A stretch of DNA of 64,000 nt from Amphirosellinia nigrospora (lineage: Eukaryota; Ascomycota; Sordariomycetes; Xylariales; Xylariaceae), in contig SCHM01000003.1 of the NCBI GenBank assembly GCA_004123355.1, forward strand, positions 1,736,001 to 1,800,000, in the 5' to 3' direction. Shown here in pieces: positions 1 through 11,849 of this stretch (its first letter is position 1; each line of letters starts with the position of its first letter). The notes beneath the pieces were generated by a model, which worked only from the letters and a program-made list of their open reading frames with translations, made no database searches and was not told the DNA's origin. Position numbers and translations under genes: made by a program.

Positions 1-881
1 CATTTCTTCTAGTAGTCGGTGTCCTAGGCATGAGGAAATATGACGGTACGATGCGGATGGTGGCTACGAATAGCTTAGCTATTAGCGCCGCCTGTCATGC
101 GCTCAGCGAGGACCGAGCCAATGGATATCAACTTCCAATCAGATGGAGTGTCGTCAAAGTGGATGAAAACGGGATTGGCCACTGTGCTTTCACCACAGCC
201 CCGAACTCGGAAATTCGAGCCCCACGAGAAAACAGCCGGTACCAGTAGTTATTGGAAGTCAGTAATATGCTACGGTCGTCGCGCAGGAACTGTAGTTGTT
301 CAAATTAAGCGATAGTACGTTGCGGTAGGAAGATAAAGCGGGCAACGATAACAATTGTAACGGGAACTTTGATATCTTAACATGTGATGTGCAATCAGGT
401 ATTCCTTGGTTTTCACAGAGGCCCCTAATGGTTGTGAGGAATAATTAATTAATTTTTACACCATCTTAAACCCCTAAGTCCATGAATCAATTTACGAAGA
501 TGTGAACCCCTAAATCGTGCCGTCGTGATAAATTAGAATCCTGCTCTCAGGAGACGTCACACAGCCGATTTAGTTGCTACATACGTGTAACAAGGAGATC
601 CAATCTTGTGAAGTCAATACTCGACACAAAGAAGTAGATGTAGATACCGCGGACAGTAATAGATACCACTCACCATCTACTCAATATCATAACTTCACTA
701 TCAGGGTAAGGGTGTATATTGATATCTGTTGTTGCGTAAAGGGTCTAGGAGTCTCGGGGGCTAGCCCTGGCTACATACATCCAGGTTCTTTGTCCCTAGG
801 GCCGTAAGCCCCACGGGTCTATATGAGGCTCGGGAATGTGAGGGTTTTTGTGTGCTAGACAAGGTATCGTGAGATCAGAAA
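1..881. other. gene-free, repeat-like stretch
   Basis: No open frame here has codon use, domains or splice signals that support a gene. About 711-810 holds one copy of a degenerate dispersed repeat also seen near 1451 and 55929. The rest looks like decayed intergenic DNA. Confidence 0.5.
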
Positions 882-1157
882 ATGCCTTGTGACACTCAAC
901 AAGGGTCAAATTGCTATCAACTCGTTAGACAAATAGGTCACATACCACTCCAGTATGCGGTTATTTCGGGCCAACTGGAAATTGTCCAAAAAGTTCGTTA
1001 AACGCCCCACGTTGATGTTGAAACAAAGGCGCGCTCGGGTGAGACGGCCCAATCAATAGCAGAACAGCGGGGGTACGACGCCATCGTAGACATGCTCAGT
1101 AGCTACGAGTTTTCGGGAATGATTAAGAAGCAACGATGGAGTATAAAAATATATTAG
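882..1157 (+). pseudogene. ankyrin-repeat gene remnant
   Basis: One frame from an ATG at 882 reads an ankyrin helix pair (IPLQYAVISGQLEIVQKV), then a TAA at 1002-1004, then continues in the same frame with GETAQSIAEQRGYDAIVDML, a typical second ankyrin repeat and C-terminal cap, ending at a TAG at 1155-1157. The in-frame stop and the lack of any upstream protein make this a decayed 3' end of a multi-repeat ankyrin protein. Such proteins are abundant and fast-evolving in these fungi. Function cannot be assigned beyond a former protein-interaction scaffold. Confidence 0.65.
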
Positions 1158-1687
1158 GCATTCTGGGTTGCTTAAATGGAGTAGGTTGTTATCACGCCTC
1201 TGTCACAGTTGTTATTGCTGATATGTGGAGTCTTTCAATGTTGTTCACTTAATAGCCTTTCTCAGCATATACACCATATAAGCGCCAATTCTTAGATCAA
1301 TCGACAAGCCGTCCAGGCGGTGGTCTCCTTTTGACAGCCTTAAAATTTTTATTTATTTTATACAGTTTACATTACTAGTTCAAGCATTTAGGCTGGAAGC
1401 CGTTTTTATCTCTCTCGTTCTCATGTGGTTATTCTCACGAACCTTGCAAGGGTAGGGTGTAGATATCTGTTGTTGCACGGAGAACCAGTGAAGTCATCTC
1501 CGTGGGCTCTATAGGACTACTTGACTGTATACAAAGAGTCTCTTTGTTTAGGTTTGATCCGTGTGTCTAGATCCCTGTTTCCTGGCAGTTGTTCTATAAC
1601 ATTCTATAAGGTCTTCGAATGATATCACAGTCTACAAAGTCACCTACCCTGCTATTAATCGTCTCGCTTCAGAAACTACAGCACCCA
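1158..1687. other. spacer between ankyrin fragments
   Basis: AT-rich and without a supported gene. About 1451-1545 is a second copy of the degenerate repeat found at 711-810, sharing the block GATATCTGTTGTTGC. Confidence 0.45.
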
Positions 1688-1799
1688 TCTAACGGACAGA
1701 CCCTCCATGGTACCGCATCTCGCTACAGTATTCTTAAAACTACTTGTTGCCGGTTGCAAGGATGTGGACATTGGTGTTGCCGAGAGCAACCATTATTAA
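1688..1799 (+). pseudogene. second ankyrin-repeat fragment
   Basis: The stretch reads SNGQTLHGTASRYSI in one frame and, after a frame change near 1738, LLVAGCKDVDIGVAESNHY before a TAA at 1797-1799. Together they follow the ankyrin pattern (NGQTPLH..AS...KLLLAG..VDV...DSN.YTPL). It is probably part of the same decayed gene as the fragment at 882-1157, though the order is inverted relative to a simple C-terminus, so a rearrangement or a second gene is possible. Confidence 0.45.
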
Positions 1800-2870
1800 C
1801 CTTTTGTCGTACGTAAGACGAGAGTGAAAAACTTTTTCGTAAAACCTAATAACAATACCAGCCTCTTCATTAATATACATCTTAGTTACGCCTTTATCAT
1901 CGTCCTTGATAACGTTTAGCTGAAAAAGTAACACTCACTGTTCTATTGAGTGACGCGTCAACACGCTACAAGCAAAGGGTCACCTTTTTGACCGTACTAG
2001 AATTAATGCATTCATGCTTTTATATTTTTGAACAAAGAACATCATATGTAGAGAGCTAGAGCCAGCCAGTGACGTTGTTCAGGAATGCTTCGCCCCACAC
2101 TCATATTCTCCTACAACTGTAGTTAGCATCTCAAAGTAACGATAGAACAATTAGTCTATGCATTCAGAGTTCCTGCTTTGCGCCGTTATGGCGAGTCCTC
2201 TCTTAGGTTTTGTCTATGTAGCTCAGGGTGCCAGGTGGTTGGGTAGAAGTGTGGGGGTAAGGAGTTTCATTCACTCACTCACCCTTCCCCATTAACTGGG
2301 AAGCCCTCAGACCTGAATATATTCAGATTCTATTTCATAGACCCGCTCTATAGATTGGTGTTTCTCTCGTGCGGCCCTAGCGCGCGACACAGGAGAAACA
2401 CAATGGCATCGTACACATAGCTGGGGTACACAGAGTTCCAACCTAGGTACACGAGAGCCTCAAAAGGTTTTTAGGGATCAGAAAGAAACTTTGTTAAAAT
2501 TTTTCTTTCACAGTTTTGTTGGTAAACATTGCTAATGCCATTGTTTATCATACAATAGACTTTGTGTATACTGGGGATTCCTTGCCATCCCATTTTTTCA
2601 TGGTATTGAATCATATGCCGTTGCTGGGACACCGATGCGAAAATTTTATATGGGCGAGAGGAAGCAAGAGTTTATAGAAGACCAGCCGCGGCGCCAAAAC
2701 ATCCTTCTCCCTCTTTTTCACAACACCAAACACATCAACAATATCGATTCTCATACTTCACACTGAGATCTACCCATCAGCAACACCTAATTTCCGAGCA
2801 CTGACACCATCAAGTTACTATTATCAATCATCATTACAACAATCAACACAAGTCAGGACATTCCGCAGCC
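1800..2870. other. spacer and promoter of the following gene
   Basis: No gene recognised up to about 2650. The last 200 bases are CT- and CA-rich with a TTTTATATGG element near 2644, as usual for a fungal 5' leader before the ATG at 2871. Confidence 0.5.
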
Positions 2871-3960
2871 ATGGTGACCGAAGAAAGTTTGCGTCGGGTT
2901 GTTACCCGCAAATTATGTTGGACCAAATTTCTCCACGCTCATTTCTTACAAGAATTCATCCCTCTCCACACAGCCGCATTAATTCGAGTGACCAAGATAC
3001 GAGAGACAATTTTCGCTTCCTTCAATTAGTACGTAATTCCCAGAGTTATTTCTTCCTACTTTGGCAACTTTTTAGAGCCCGGCGTTTCCTTTCAGGACGT
3101 GATGATGTTTCGATGCTTCTGACACCCTTCCAATTCACGCTATAAAAACAATAACTGACTCCGAGTGTTGTAGTGGTACACGCGGGCCTTGAGGATCTCA
3201 CTTGAACAGGCTAGGGGTACATACCTTTAGTGGAACTTCGTGAGCTCGAAGGGTTCAGCATAGAGCCTATCGCCAGGCGAACAGAGAAAAGAAATGAAGA
3301 AAAAGAAGAAAGTGGTGATAATAAGGAGGAGGAAAATGAGAACGACCCTCCTGAAAATCCAGCCACAGTCCAAACATATGACGAAGACGGATTTTACTTC
3401 GAAGACAATATGGAACAAGTCGAAAAACTTGACGAGCACACTCCCATGACAGATTCTTACGAGTCGCTATCTTGGGCCGACGAGGTGCATGACGCAGAAG
3501 CAGAGGGCGACTAACGCCTCCAAGCTCGGTATCAGACTCAATGACACTCTACGAAGAACAAGAAGAACAGGAAGACCGACCACTATCACAAGAGCTAATC
3601 AACACCCTGGAGGGCATCGGCGCTAGCACAGACATAAAGCGAACGAATACGGTCGTCACTTTAAGTGAGGAAGAACTCTACGAATGCACGGCACAATGGG
3701 ATTTCAAAGTAGAAAGCTGCAAGAAGGAAGAGGCGTCTCGCATGGGAAAGTGGCAGCATTACGAAGAAGACGCCGAAGAAGCTGATCTCCTAGATACTTG
3801 GGATGATCACAACGACCAGTTTTACTGGCAGACCGAGGGTCTCTTTCTCTGCCGGCTGACGGAACTGGCCTACAAGGATTTGTTCGAAGTTGCGAAGAGA
3901 ATTTGGTGGGTTGAGGTGAAAACGGGACCGAAGTATAAGGCGGTGAAGAACGGGGCCTAG
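2871..3960 (+). CDS. hypothetical acidic protein carrying an introner-like intron
   Basis: Not recognised as a known family. The ATG at 2871 sits in a good context (GCAGCCATGG) behind a pyrimidine-rich leader. Exon 1 (2871-3028) encodes a basic start (MVTEESLRRVVTRK...). An intron of 145 nt follows (3029-3173, GTACGT...TTGTAG). The next exon reads WYTRALRISLEQ, then after a one-base frame change beside GGGG (3214-3217) continues as VELRELEGFSIEP into a Glu/Asp/Asn-rich acidic stretch. The last part (3541-3960) contains YECTAQWDFKVESC and ends at TAG 3958-3960. At least two or three frame changes are needed, so the model is approximate. The intron is homologous to one in the peroxidase gene at 41817-43102, which supports this being a real gene. 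Confidence 0.5.
3029..3173 (+). repeat. introner-like element, copy A (intron)
   Basis: A 145-nt intron-like unit with GTACGT at the 5' end, a CTGAC branch-like site in AATAACTGACTCC and a TTGTAG end. It aligns over its whole length with the 146-nt intron at 42401-42546 on the other strand. Shared blocks are TTTGGCAACTTT, GCTTCTGACACC and AATAACTGACTCC. The surrounding exons are unrelated. Confidence 0.75.
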
Positions 3961-4279
3961 CCCACTGAGGAATGAGGTTTTCGCTGAGGACTTGTAACAA
4001 TCTTCAGTCACACATTCGAACGAGGCGTGGAGCGTCAGGAACTTGGGGATCATTGAATACGACAACAGGACAGGGCATACATTGGGAGATCAAAGACACT
4101 TCACCAGTTTTTTCATCAACAGCGAGGAAGGTTGGGAGGAGCATAGCGATTTGATTAAGATTAATACAGTATGCTAAAGCAAATTGAAGTTCACGCTTTC
4201 CTTTCTTTTCTATCCATTTCCCCAAACGTGATCCTGTAACTATCCAAGTAAATTAAGTAGTCCACATCCAAGACGTCAT
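3961..4279. other. convergent 3' flank
   Basis: No gene seen. This is the shared 3' region of the plus-strand hypothetical gene ending at 3960 and the minus-strand secreted-protein gene ending at 4280. Confidence 0.4.
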
Positions 4280-4694
4280 CTACATCTGGGTAACAGCCCA
4301 GCTCTTGTCGGGGTGACGGCCTTGCCACCGGCAAGCTCGTTGTCGGTGTAGGCGGGCCAAGAGATCTGCTTGTTGGCGTTGTTGTAGATGGCGAGGGTGG
4401 TGAAGCCGGGTGGGGCCGAACTGGCCGCTCCAGCCGGCAGTGACGCTGAAGGTGCCGCAGGCCTTCTTGGTGGTCAGGTCGCTGTGGTCAGGGGGATCCG
4501 GTGATGTTGAAGCTGCAGGGGGTGACGGCAGCACCGGTGTTGGTGTTGATGCCGAACGACCATGTGCAGGTGGTATCGGCCTTGTCGCAGACACGCTTGG
4601 CGCCGGTCAAGGTCCAGTTGGGGATGGCAGCGGGCGCAGCGAAGACAGAGCTGGCCGAGAGGATGGCGGCAATGGTGGCGGTGGTGAACTGCAT
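4280..4694 (-). CDS. small secreted protein, frame-disrupted
   Basis: The start at 4694 gives a clear signal peptide (MQFTTATIAAILSASSVFA) with a cleavage site around Ala-Pro, then a mature domain with Cys residues (KRVCDKADTTCTWSF, TPCSFNITG). The frame changes three times, each next to a C run (about 4489-4493, 4418-4422 and 4312-4316). The later segments KKACGTFSVTAGW, GFTTLAIYNNANKQISW and DKSWAVTQM clearly belong to the same protein of about 138 residues. The pattern of a signal peptide, four or more Cys and a small beta-rich body is that of a fungal extracellular small secreted protein. The role (effector, elicitor or other) cannot be told from sequence. It is either recently broken or affected by sequencing error. 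Confidence 0.6.
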
Positions 4695-4830
4695 TTTGAT
4701 GGTTGGTAGATGGTTTGATTATATGAATAGATCGGTGTGTGTGAGAGGATAGAAGCAAGCTGTGGGATGAGTGCTGAAGATCTTGATGATGCTGAGATGA
4801 GGATCGTGAGTATTACCGGACGTCTCGCGG

Positions 4831-4841
4831 TTTATATATAA
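4831..4841 (-). promoter_or_regulatory. TATA box of the small secreted protein gene
   Basis: TTTATATATAA on the plus strand reads as TTATATATAAA on the coding strand, about 140 nt before the start at 4694. Confidence 0.5.
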
Positions 4842-5874
4842 GTCGACTCATATCAAGTTTTTGTCAATGACCCCTGATCGAGGTCTAACCTACAGAGTAA
4901 TCCTAAGTACCTACCTAATGTACGGCGTTTCAACAACTGAACTTTACGAGATCAGGTACAGTAGTGCCACGAGAAGTCTTAGTCCCAGCCTCTGCTTACC
5001 CCGTGATGTCTAATTACAATGGTGATACTGACATACGAGCTTCTTCGATTCCCGCCTGGGCTGACCGACCTGCGTCAGTGGAGACGGGCCCAAGACCTCG
5101 AGCTCGTATTCCGGGGCCCGTGCTAAGCCGGGAAGGCGACCCAACGAACGGCTATCCCGTTAGCTGCATTAATCGCCGCGCCTGGAAGAGGAAGCTAGCC
5201 GTCGCTGAGGTCATTCTAGAATGTTTCCCCATTGCCAGCGATTATTGGAAACGTTGCATGATCACGAGTTCTGGCGATTCGTGCGATTCTGGGAGGCGAA
5301 TCGATGTTACGAGAGGTCAATGCAATAGTCCTGCCAGCTATACAGCCTATACTACACCGATCTTTCGCTAACCGGAACGGTTCTACCAGTTTGCTCACCT
5401 CGTATTTCCTCTACACTAAGAAATTCCCCCGCTATTTCGACGGTGAACGACATCCGTATCCGTTTGTAAGTCGACTAAGCGTAATGTCGCGTCTTGTTGC
5501 CGTAAATAGTGTAGTTATCGATTGCATTGATGGCAACATTGCCTGTCTCGCATGATCGACAACCTGTGTAATCTCAACAGCCTCGATCGGTTTCAATCGC
5601 CTGCCGTCTTGTCTTTTCCACGCTCATCTCTAAGGCGATTGGACTCTGCATGTAATGTATCTAATTTAATTGCTAAACCAAGGGGTTGAAGGACACTTAG
5701 GTAACATGAGAATCAGGGTCCCCATCCATGCAACCGTGAAAGCGGCCACTAGGGTAATGTCTTAGGTCTCACACGTGTCTCTCTGCTAGCCTTTCATCAT
5801 ATGCTTGCGATCCCAGAGCCAGAAACTAAGTACCGTGACGAGCGAGACAACTTCCCACTCGTCTCCAAACGAAG
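4842..5874. other. unassigned stretch
   Basis: A 135-codon plus-strand frame lies at 4964-5371, but it has no recognisable domain, signal peptide or leader, and its composition is that of random sequence. Nothing else is supported. Confidence 0.35.
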
Positions 5875-6521
5875 TTATGTATCTGAGAGCCATGCTGCGC
5901 GGAAGCGAAAGATGGGATCTGGCGGCCAGGCGACGACCTCCATCTGATCGCTGGTCCTAGGTCCTGAATTGGACGACGAAGAGTGCGCCCCCTCCGTCAG
6001 TCGAACTAGCTTGTACCCTTGTGTGACAATCCGAGGTCCTTGATCATTACGTTCTTGCTCCGTCTCCATCCGAAAGTCTCTTCCTGGCCCTCAACTGTCA
6101 TCGTAAACACGTACTTGTTCCTTCGTCCGTCGCGCTTGCGGAAAACTTTGACGCGTCCGTGTGAGGTCGAGCCGGTGGACATGCAGGGTATCTCGATCCA
6201 TCCTTCACGGAAAGTTGACGCTTTGTACGTCGCCCAGATCGGCGAAGTCTCGTCTGGGCCTTTGTGAAGAAGAAGTCGAGGCAATAGTGGTCGGCGTTTT
6301 CGATGTTTGATGCGATACATTCGCGTGTGCTTGTCGGGGCCCAGGAACGCGATGCTCGGAAGACTCTTACACACTATGGTTGTGCCATTATCGCTGATTT
6401 TGGAGGGTGTTATATGCACTCCGGAGGGGGTCACTGGCCATTCGAGCTGAGATGGATCTCTGTGAGTAGAGCTCCTCTCGTGCCAGGCATTAATGGGATT
6501 GGAAATTAGGGATACCATCAT
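5875..6521 (-). pseudogene. remnant of a conserved fungal hypothetical protein
   Basis: From the ATG at 6521 the frame reads a conserved-looking block (RPLLPRLLLHKGPDE, SPIWATYKASTFREGWIEIP, RVKVFRKRDGRRNKYVFT, EETFGWRRS). After a frame change near 6020-6040 it continues as YKLVRLTEG and MEVVAWPPDPIFRF before stopping at 5875. I recall this block order (…WRRS…GYKLVRL…EVVA) from uncharacterised fungal proteins with a beta-sandwich-like core. The usual C-terminus with repeated hydrophobic strands is missing, so the gene appears truncated as well as frameshifted. No function is known to me. Confidence 0.5.
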
Positions 6522-7330
6522 GTCTGATTATAATGATCGCTATCCCAACCGGAGACCAATTATCAGGAGAGATATATGAGTGAAGCGGGCTGGCTTGCGT
6601 TCTAGCAAATGGTCGTGAGGGACGGTGATGTTTACAGACTGAACTCTATCACCAGCGGGCCATTTCTTAAATGATAAGACCGCTTCACAAGGGAAATGGC
6701 GCCCTGGAAGGTAAGTATGCGGACTGGATGATGTTCTGAAGGAAGTGACCGACCAATAACTAGCATTACGTAGCTACTCTTAGAGTTTATGCCTCTCGGG
6801 GAAATAGCAAGATCAGGAACCCTCTACGTTTAATAAGTGAGTAATAGCACTCGAGGACCGTCTGATCGTCATACCTTATCGATGACACAGTCAAATGCTA
6901 CAACGAGGCCTGCTCACAGGCTAATTTTGCAGCATTGAAAATTTGATACCAAGCCCAAAGCCATGTACTCCGAGAGGGGACAATAAACCAACAGGCACAA
7001 TCCGGATCACAAGACACCAACAAAATCGTAATTTTCATGAATGCCCTAAACCTTCATGCAGATCGACAAAGATGCCAAGTGAACCTCTGTCTCGCCGCCA
7101 TTTCCGAATTAAGACGGTATCAATGATGCTTTGTCTAAGGCGACAAGAATGGCGGTCATCAACTGGTTCTGTATCATGCAAGAACCCTTAAAAGAGGTCT
7201 TCATGCCCATCCTGTGCAAACGGGAGTAAAACTTACATAAAAGTGACTGCAAGATCAGCTTGCCAGCTCTTTCTACTGACAACATGCTCCCGTCGAAGTC
7301 CTTTCCTGGCTTCGTTGCCTGATTTCCAAC
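6522..7330. other. spacer
   Basis: No supported gene. Short frames near 6943-7191 lack any recognisable feature. Confidence 0.4.
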
Positions 7331-8736
7331 ATGGCGTCGAACCCGTCTCCAAGGCGTCCCACGCCCTCTCCAAATGAAGACGGCGAAAAACCCCTCAGGT
7401 CGGAACGGAGCTCCATCACGATCAACTGCTCTGACGGGAGCATGGTGATCTTTGTCCGGCCTAATCGTCCGCGTTCGAGTTCATATACGGCCGGCTCACC
7501 CTCACCCTCACCACGCCCGCCGCCAGGTTCTGGTTCGGGATCAGGACAGGGGCCAAGGCCAGAACCTCCACGAGGGCCAGAAACACCGCCAGCGGCACCG
7601 TCTGGTCCAGGCCCAGGAAACAGCGAGGGGTCCGATCCGGGAGGCAAAAGAAAGGAAAGCGTCCAGTTTCGATGCCAACGCAGCCAAACGTTTACGATAA
7701 CGACATCCACACGGGCCGGTCTCACATGTCGTTGCCGGCGTACCTATCTACACGATGCGCGGAATGTGGACATCGCCGTGGCCATTCGGAAATATGCAGC
7801 ATTGGATACCGTACCTTTATCGAACGGTTGAGATCCTCGCAAGCTGACCCTAACAACCCATTACCCCGCGAGTAGATGAGGAAGGACGCGAGAACGGCAT
7901 CGAACAACAGCAGACACAAAGAGACGGTATACGCACACGCACACCTCAACCTCCTCTTCAACAGGCAGATTGCCACAGGCCAGCGGCTGGCAACACACCA
8001 CGGCCTCCATCCTCAGTATACGTTGAAACTGGACGAGGAACACCACAACCGGATCATAACTCAACTCCGAGCGCATCTTCCCGTTCCCATTCCCAACGTG
8101 CGCCATCTCGGAGCAACCGCACCCCGTCTCCCTACACGGTGTTCAACACGGTCACAGGACGCCTCCTCAGCAGATCCCATCCCGCAACAACAACAATTCG
8201 TCTCCCCACCAAGGGACACAGCATGGCGGCGGTACACCTCCCCCTCCACCTCCTCACCAGATCCCACCCGCAAAACCCAAGCCCGCACCCTCAGACAACG
8301 ACTCACTCTCCTCGCAAGCCCGCTACTCTATAGAAGCAGTAGTAGGTCAACGGCGCTCCTCCTCTCAATCCCGACACCCTCATCCCGATCACGCCATCGT
8401 CATCGCCATCATAATCAAAACAGCTACCACTTCTCAGTGCGCGAACTCCCTCTTCCTCCCCGGTCCGGCATTTCAACGCAAACATCCGCGGCGGAGGCGA
8501 CTACCAGGGCCCCTGTTGCATGAGCAGTAGTCAGGATGGAGATTACAGCGGGACGGGCCGAAGAAGAAGAAAGAGGGGCAGGGATATCTTGCTCCGAGGT
8601 CTACGGCGGTGTTTCGCGTTTTTATTCGGGGAATCGGATAGTAGCTACAGAGACGCCTATGATTACTCTCGATATGAGAGACCGCGGTGTAGATGTTGTG
8701 CTCCACGGACACGAAGACATTGAGATGCCTGTCTAA
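7331..8736 (+). CDS. proline/serine-rich hypothetical protein with Cys/His motif, frame-disrupted
   Basis: The first part (ATG 7331) is Pro/Ser/Gly-rich (SPSPSPRPPPGSGSGSG). After a frame change near 7700 it reads LPAYLSTRCAECGHRRGHSE and IC..GYRTF, a possible zinc-binding CxxCGHxxGHxxxC site. A frame change beside CCCC (7863-7866) leads into VDEEGRENGIEQQQTQRDG and a long Ser/Pro-rich tail (TPSASSRSHSQRAPSRSNRT, then GGGTPPPPPPHQIPPAKPKP). The C-terminus is probably SRFYSGNRIVATETPMITL...EDIEMPV, stopping at 8736. All pieces lie on one strand in order, so this was or is one gene of roughly 460 codons. Family unknown; the long disordered region and small Cys/His cluster suggest a nuclear or scaffold role, which is only a guess. 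Confidence 0.45.
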
Positions 8737-9090
8737 GTATGTATCAATTCGCCGCAACTCACTGGCACATTGCATGCAGAAGAGCGTGATCAATCATGCA
8801 GGCGGAGTACGGTGATAGGGGAAAATATTAGTAAACTTCAACAGATCTTGACTATTCAGTTCATTTTGCAAGATTCGAAAATATTATTTTAACACAGGAA
8901 GACACAGGAGGTTTTCATATGACTTCATACCAATGTATTGCATACAGACGGGTATCTTATTTTCACTACTGCTGCTTGCTGGTTGAATGCAAACACCCTA
9001 AACTCCCCGAGCTTTTTGTACATGTACAATTGTTTAACTCACAGATGCTTGCCTAACGCCACACTGGCCATAATACAGTGCCCCCTCCCT
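8737..9090. other. spacer
   Basis: No gene seen. 3' flanks of the converging genes ending at 8736 (plus) and 9091 (minus). Confidence 0.4.
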
Positions 9091-11849
9091 TCACAGTTTC
9101 TGAAACACATATCTAAAAATCTCCCGACTTTTGGAGAGGTTCAACACACGAAGCCTCTCGTTCACGAGATGAGCCGAATCTGACGCCTGCCCGCATGGTA
9201 GATGTGCAGCCGGGGCATTAAACTCCTTTTCCAGAAATCTGATGGCCGGAATAGACCCGCCTTCTCTAATGTAAAGCGGCCGACCGAGTTTCGCGCACGC
9301 CCCATTGGCCGGCCTCCCATTTGATGGCGAATCGTCCGCATCGGCTGCCGTAGCAGAGGTGCGGAGACTGGACCTCCTCGCAAATAGGGGATCCCATGCT
9401 TTCAGTAAGGCATCTTCCATGGTGCGGAATATGTAACTACCAGGGTCACCTAGCCACGGCTCAGCCTGTTCATCTATCTCAATGCTGAGTTTGTTATCAG
9501 AATCAAGGTTTTCAAATTCGTGTTCCAAGAAAGAGGTGAGGGAGCTCGTAACTTCCTCGACCCTTTGGCCAGGAACCAGCCGCACACTGATCTTCGCATT
9601 CGCATGGCTACTGATTAAGCTCCCGTCCGGACCCGAGACTTTAACTTTTGGTGTGTTAGGTTAGGCTCTCGCCATCGAGCTAGTAGATTGGCTTTAAGCT
9701 TTTCTGCCGAGACACCATCCCTCCCTTTGCCTTGTTCCATGAGCACTGACAAGATATCATCGTACCGAGCCTCCTCCTCGGCCGTTAGAGGTAGGATACC
9801 ATCATAGAATCCAGGGAGCATGACGCGATTCTTGGGGCCTTTCAACTTGGCAAGTAACATCATGAGATCGGATAATGGTTCGTTGACCATGAAAGAGCCA
9901 TCAACACCTGAATGAAGATCGGGGTTCTTGGACTCGACACAGACGGTGGCGTGCATAACCCCCGTAGACCGTATGTCAGACACGGCGTCTCGTCGTCTAG
10001 CCAGTAACTATTGGCTAATAGAATGTAATCAATATGGCCAATACATTCTTTGTATTTGCGTATCGTTTCCTTGAAACCGCGGGATCCAGATTCCTCCTGT
10101 CCTTCAATTAAAAACACAATGTCGGAATCCAACGACTTCGCTTGCATTAAATCGGTGACTGCATATAAAGCCGCCATGATCGGCCCCTTATTATCACTGA
10201 CACCACGACCATAGAGATATCCGTTCAGGCCGGTCAGCTGGAATGGGTCATTTTCCCACTTTCCCTTCCTAGTGTCTGCTGGGACAACATCGTAATGTCC
10301 ATAAAACAGAATCCTTTTCCGTTGCTCCACTGGTGCCTTGCCACTAAACCTGGCTAATACAACAGGGTGATGAAGTTTGCAGTCCGTGCTTAGCATTTCA
10401 ACGTCTCCGCCAAGCTTTCTGAAGAGACTACGGAGAAACGAAGCGCCTCGGCGACAGTCCTCGGCGTACTCGATCCGGGAGGAGACGGTCTTATAAGAAA
10501 CGAATTCGCGAAGAGATGTAATCATCATGTCCTCGTTGTGGTGTGGAATGGGCTGTTCTGGAAATGATTGGCCAGGAAGCAGCCAAACCGCCACATTGCT
10601 ATCACTGGCCCCAGATATGTATAGTTCTTTATCATCGTACGTGGTCACGGCTGATGATAGAATTTTTCCATCATGGGCCTTCCATTGTGTCAAGCATTGA
10701 TACTTTTGGCTAACGTCTTGGGATGTTTCCGACTCATATTTGCCGTAATGGGCGGTGTTGTGTTTCTGGCAGTAGTGTCAATGCGACAGACAGTCCTAGT
10801 ATCTGAATGTCATCGTAAAGGATGAATTTAACTTACGCTGACGGTTCCCGAGCGAGCGGCGCTCCACAAATACCCCCAGCCCATTTGAATAGACATAACG
10901 TCTCCCTTATGAGCTTTGATCACCCTCAACCTCTGTTTCGTGTCTAGGTCCCAGAGCTCAATGACCCCATCTAGTTTCCCGCAATACAGAAATGAGCCGT
11001 CGACAGAAAGAGACATAACGGAGTTGGCATCGTCCTCGCCGAGAACCATGATTTCCTCTAGTCCGGTTTCGTAACCATCTGGGCCAATCTCTTTACCACC
11101 CAATTTCCAGGCTTTGATGGTACCATCACCACCCCCAGAAATTAGCACATCGTCTTCTGGGTTTGTATACGCCGTGGCGCCATTTGCTATGAGCATGCAA
11201 TACACATAGCCGAAATGGGCGAACATCTTGTTGGCCCTCTTATCGGTCTCGAGCACGGTATGGGGCCGGGGGATCAGATCATAGCGCTCGTCAGTGGGCC
11301 GAGGCGTGCTGGTGCCCCGATGGCTCTTGAATCGAAAAATCTGTGATTTCGGCGGTCGGGGTGGCTCGCGGAGTCGTTGGATACGCGACGTTCGGGGTCC
11401 TTGAGACAAACCCACTGAATCGAGGTGTTCTGGGCACCATAATACACAGTCTCGTGCTGGGAGGAGTAGGCGACGGAGAAGATATCACCAAAAGAATCGT
11501 TGGTGCTATAGATTTCATATAGACGGTTCATGGTCTTGGGGCACCATACATTGACTATAGGGTCGCTGGCGCTGGAAAAAAGCAGGGATCGATCGTTGGA
11601 GAGGAAAAGGCACATGACGCTCCGCTTATGGGCTTGGATGCGGTGGATTGGCTGAAAGTCGCCCAGAGACCAGACAAGTATCTCGCCATTCTGGGTACCA
11701 GCATAGATGCTGTCATCACCGACGACGAGGGTAAGCACAGAGCTCTCGTGCTTGAGGGTATGAACGAGCTGGGGAGTCGTGTGAGGGGCGACTTCGAGGA
11801 TGGGCCATGGTGCGGGCGTGGCCAGTACAGGGGCCATGTTGCCTGCCAA
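9091..11849 (-). CDS. DUG2: glutathione degradosome subunit Dug2 (WD40 plus M20 peptidase)
   Basis: Residues about 1-400 carry WD40 repeats (ESSVLTLVVGDDSIYAGTQN, LISGGGDGTIKAWKL, YISGASDSNVAVW). The rest is an M20 metallopeptidase with the metal-binding GHYDVVP, the GRGVSDNKGP motif, EGQEESGSRG with the catalytic Glu pair, and PCGQASDSAHLVNERL near the end. This WD40-M20 architecture is diagnostic of Dug2, which with Dug3 degrades glutathione in the cytosol. Exons 11849-10837 and 10702-9091 flank a 134-nt intron (GTAAGT). Three single missing bases are implied at 11315-11318 (CCCC), 9959-9963 (CCCCC) and 9640-9642 (TTT). With them the protein is about 875 residues, close to the 878 of yeast Dug2. 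A conserved gene with homopolymer-only breaks argues for sequence error. Confidence 0.9.

Noticed and set aside
4964-5371. 135-codon open frame
   Set aside because: No start context, domain, signal peptide or coding bias; likely random.
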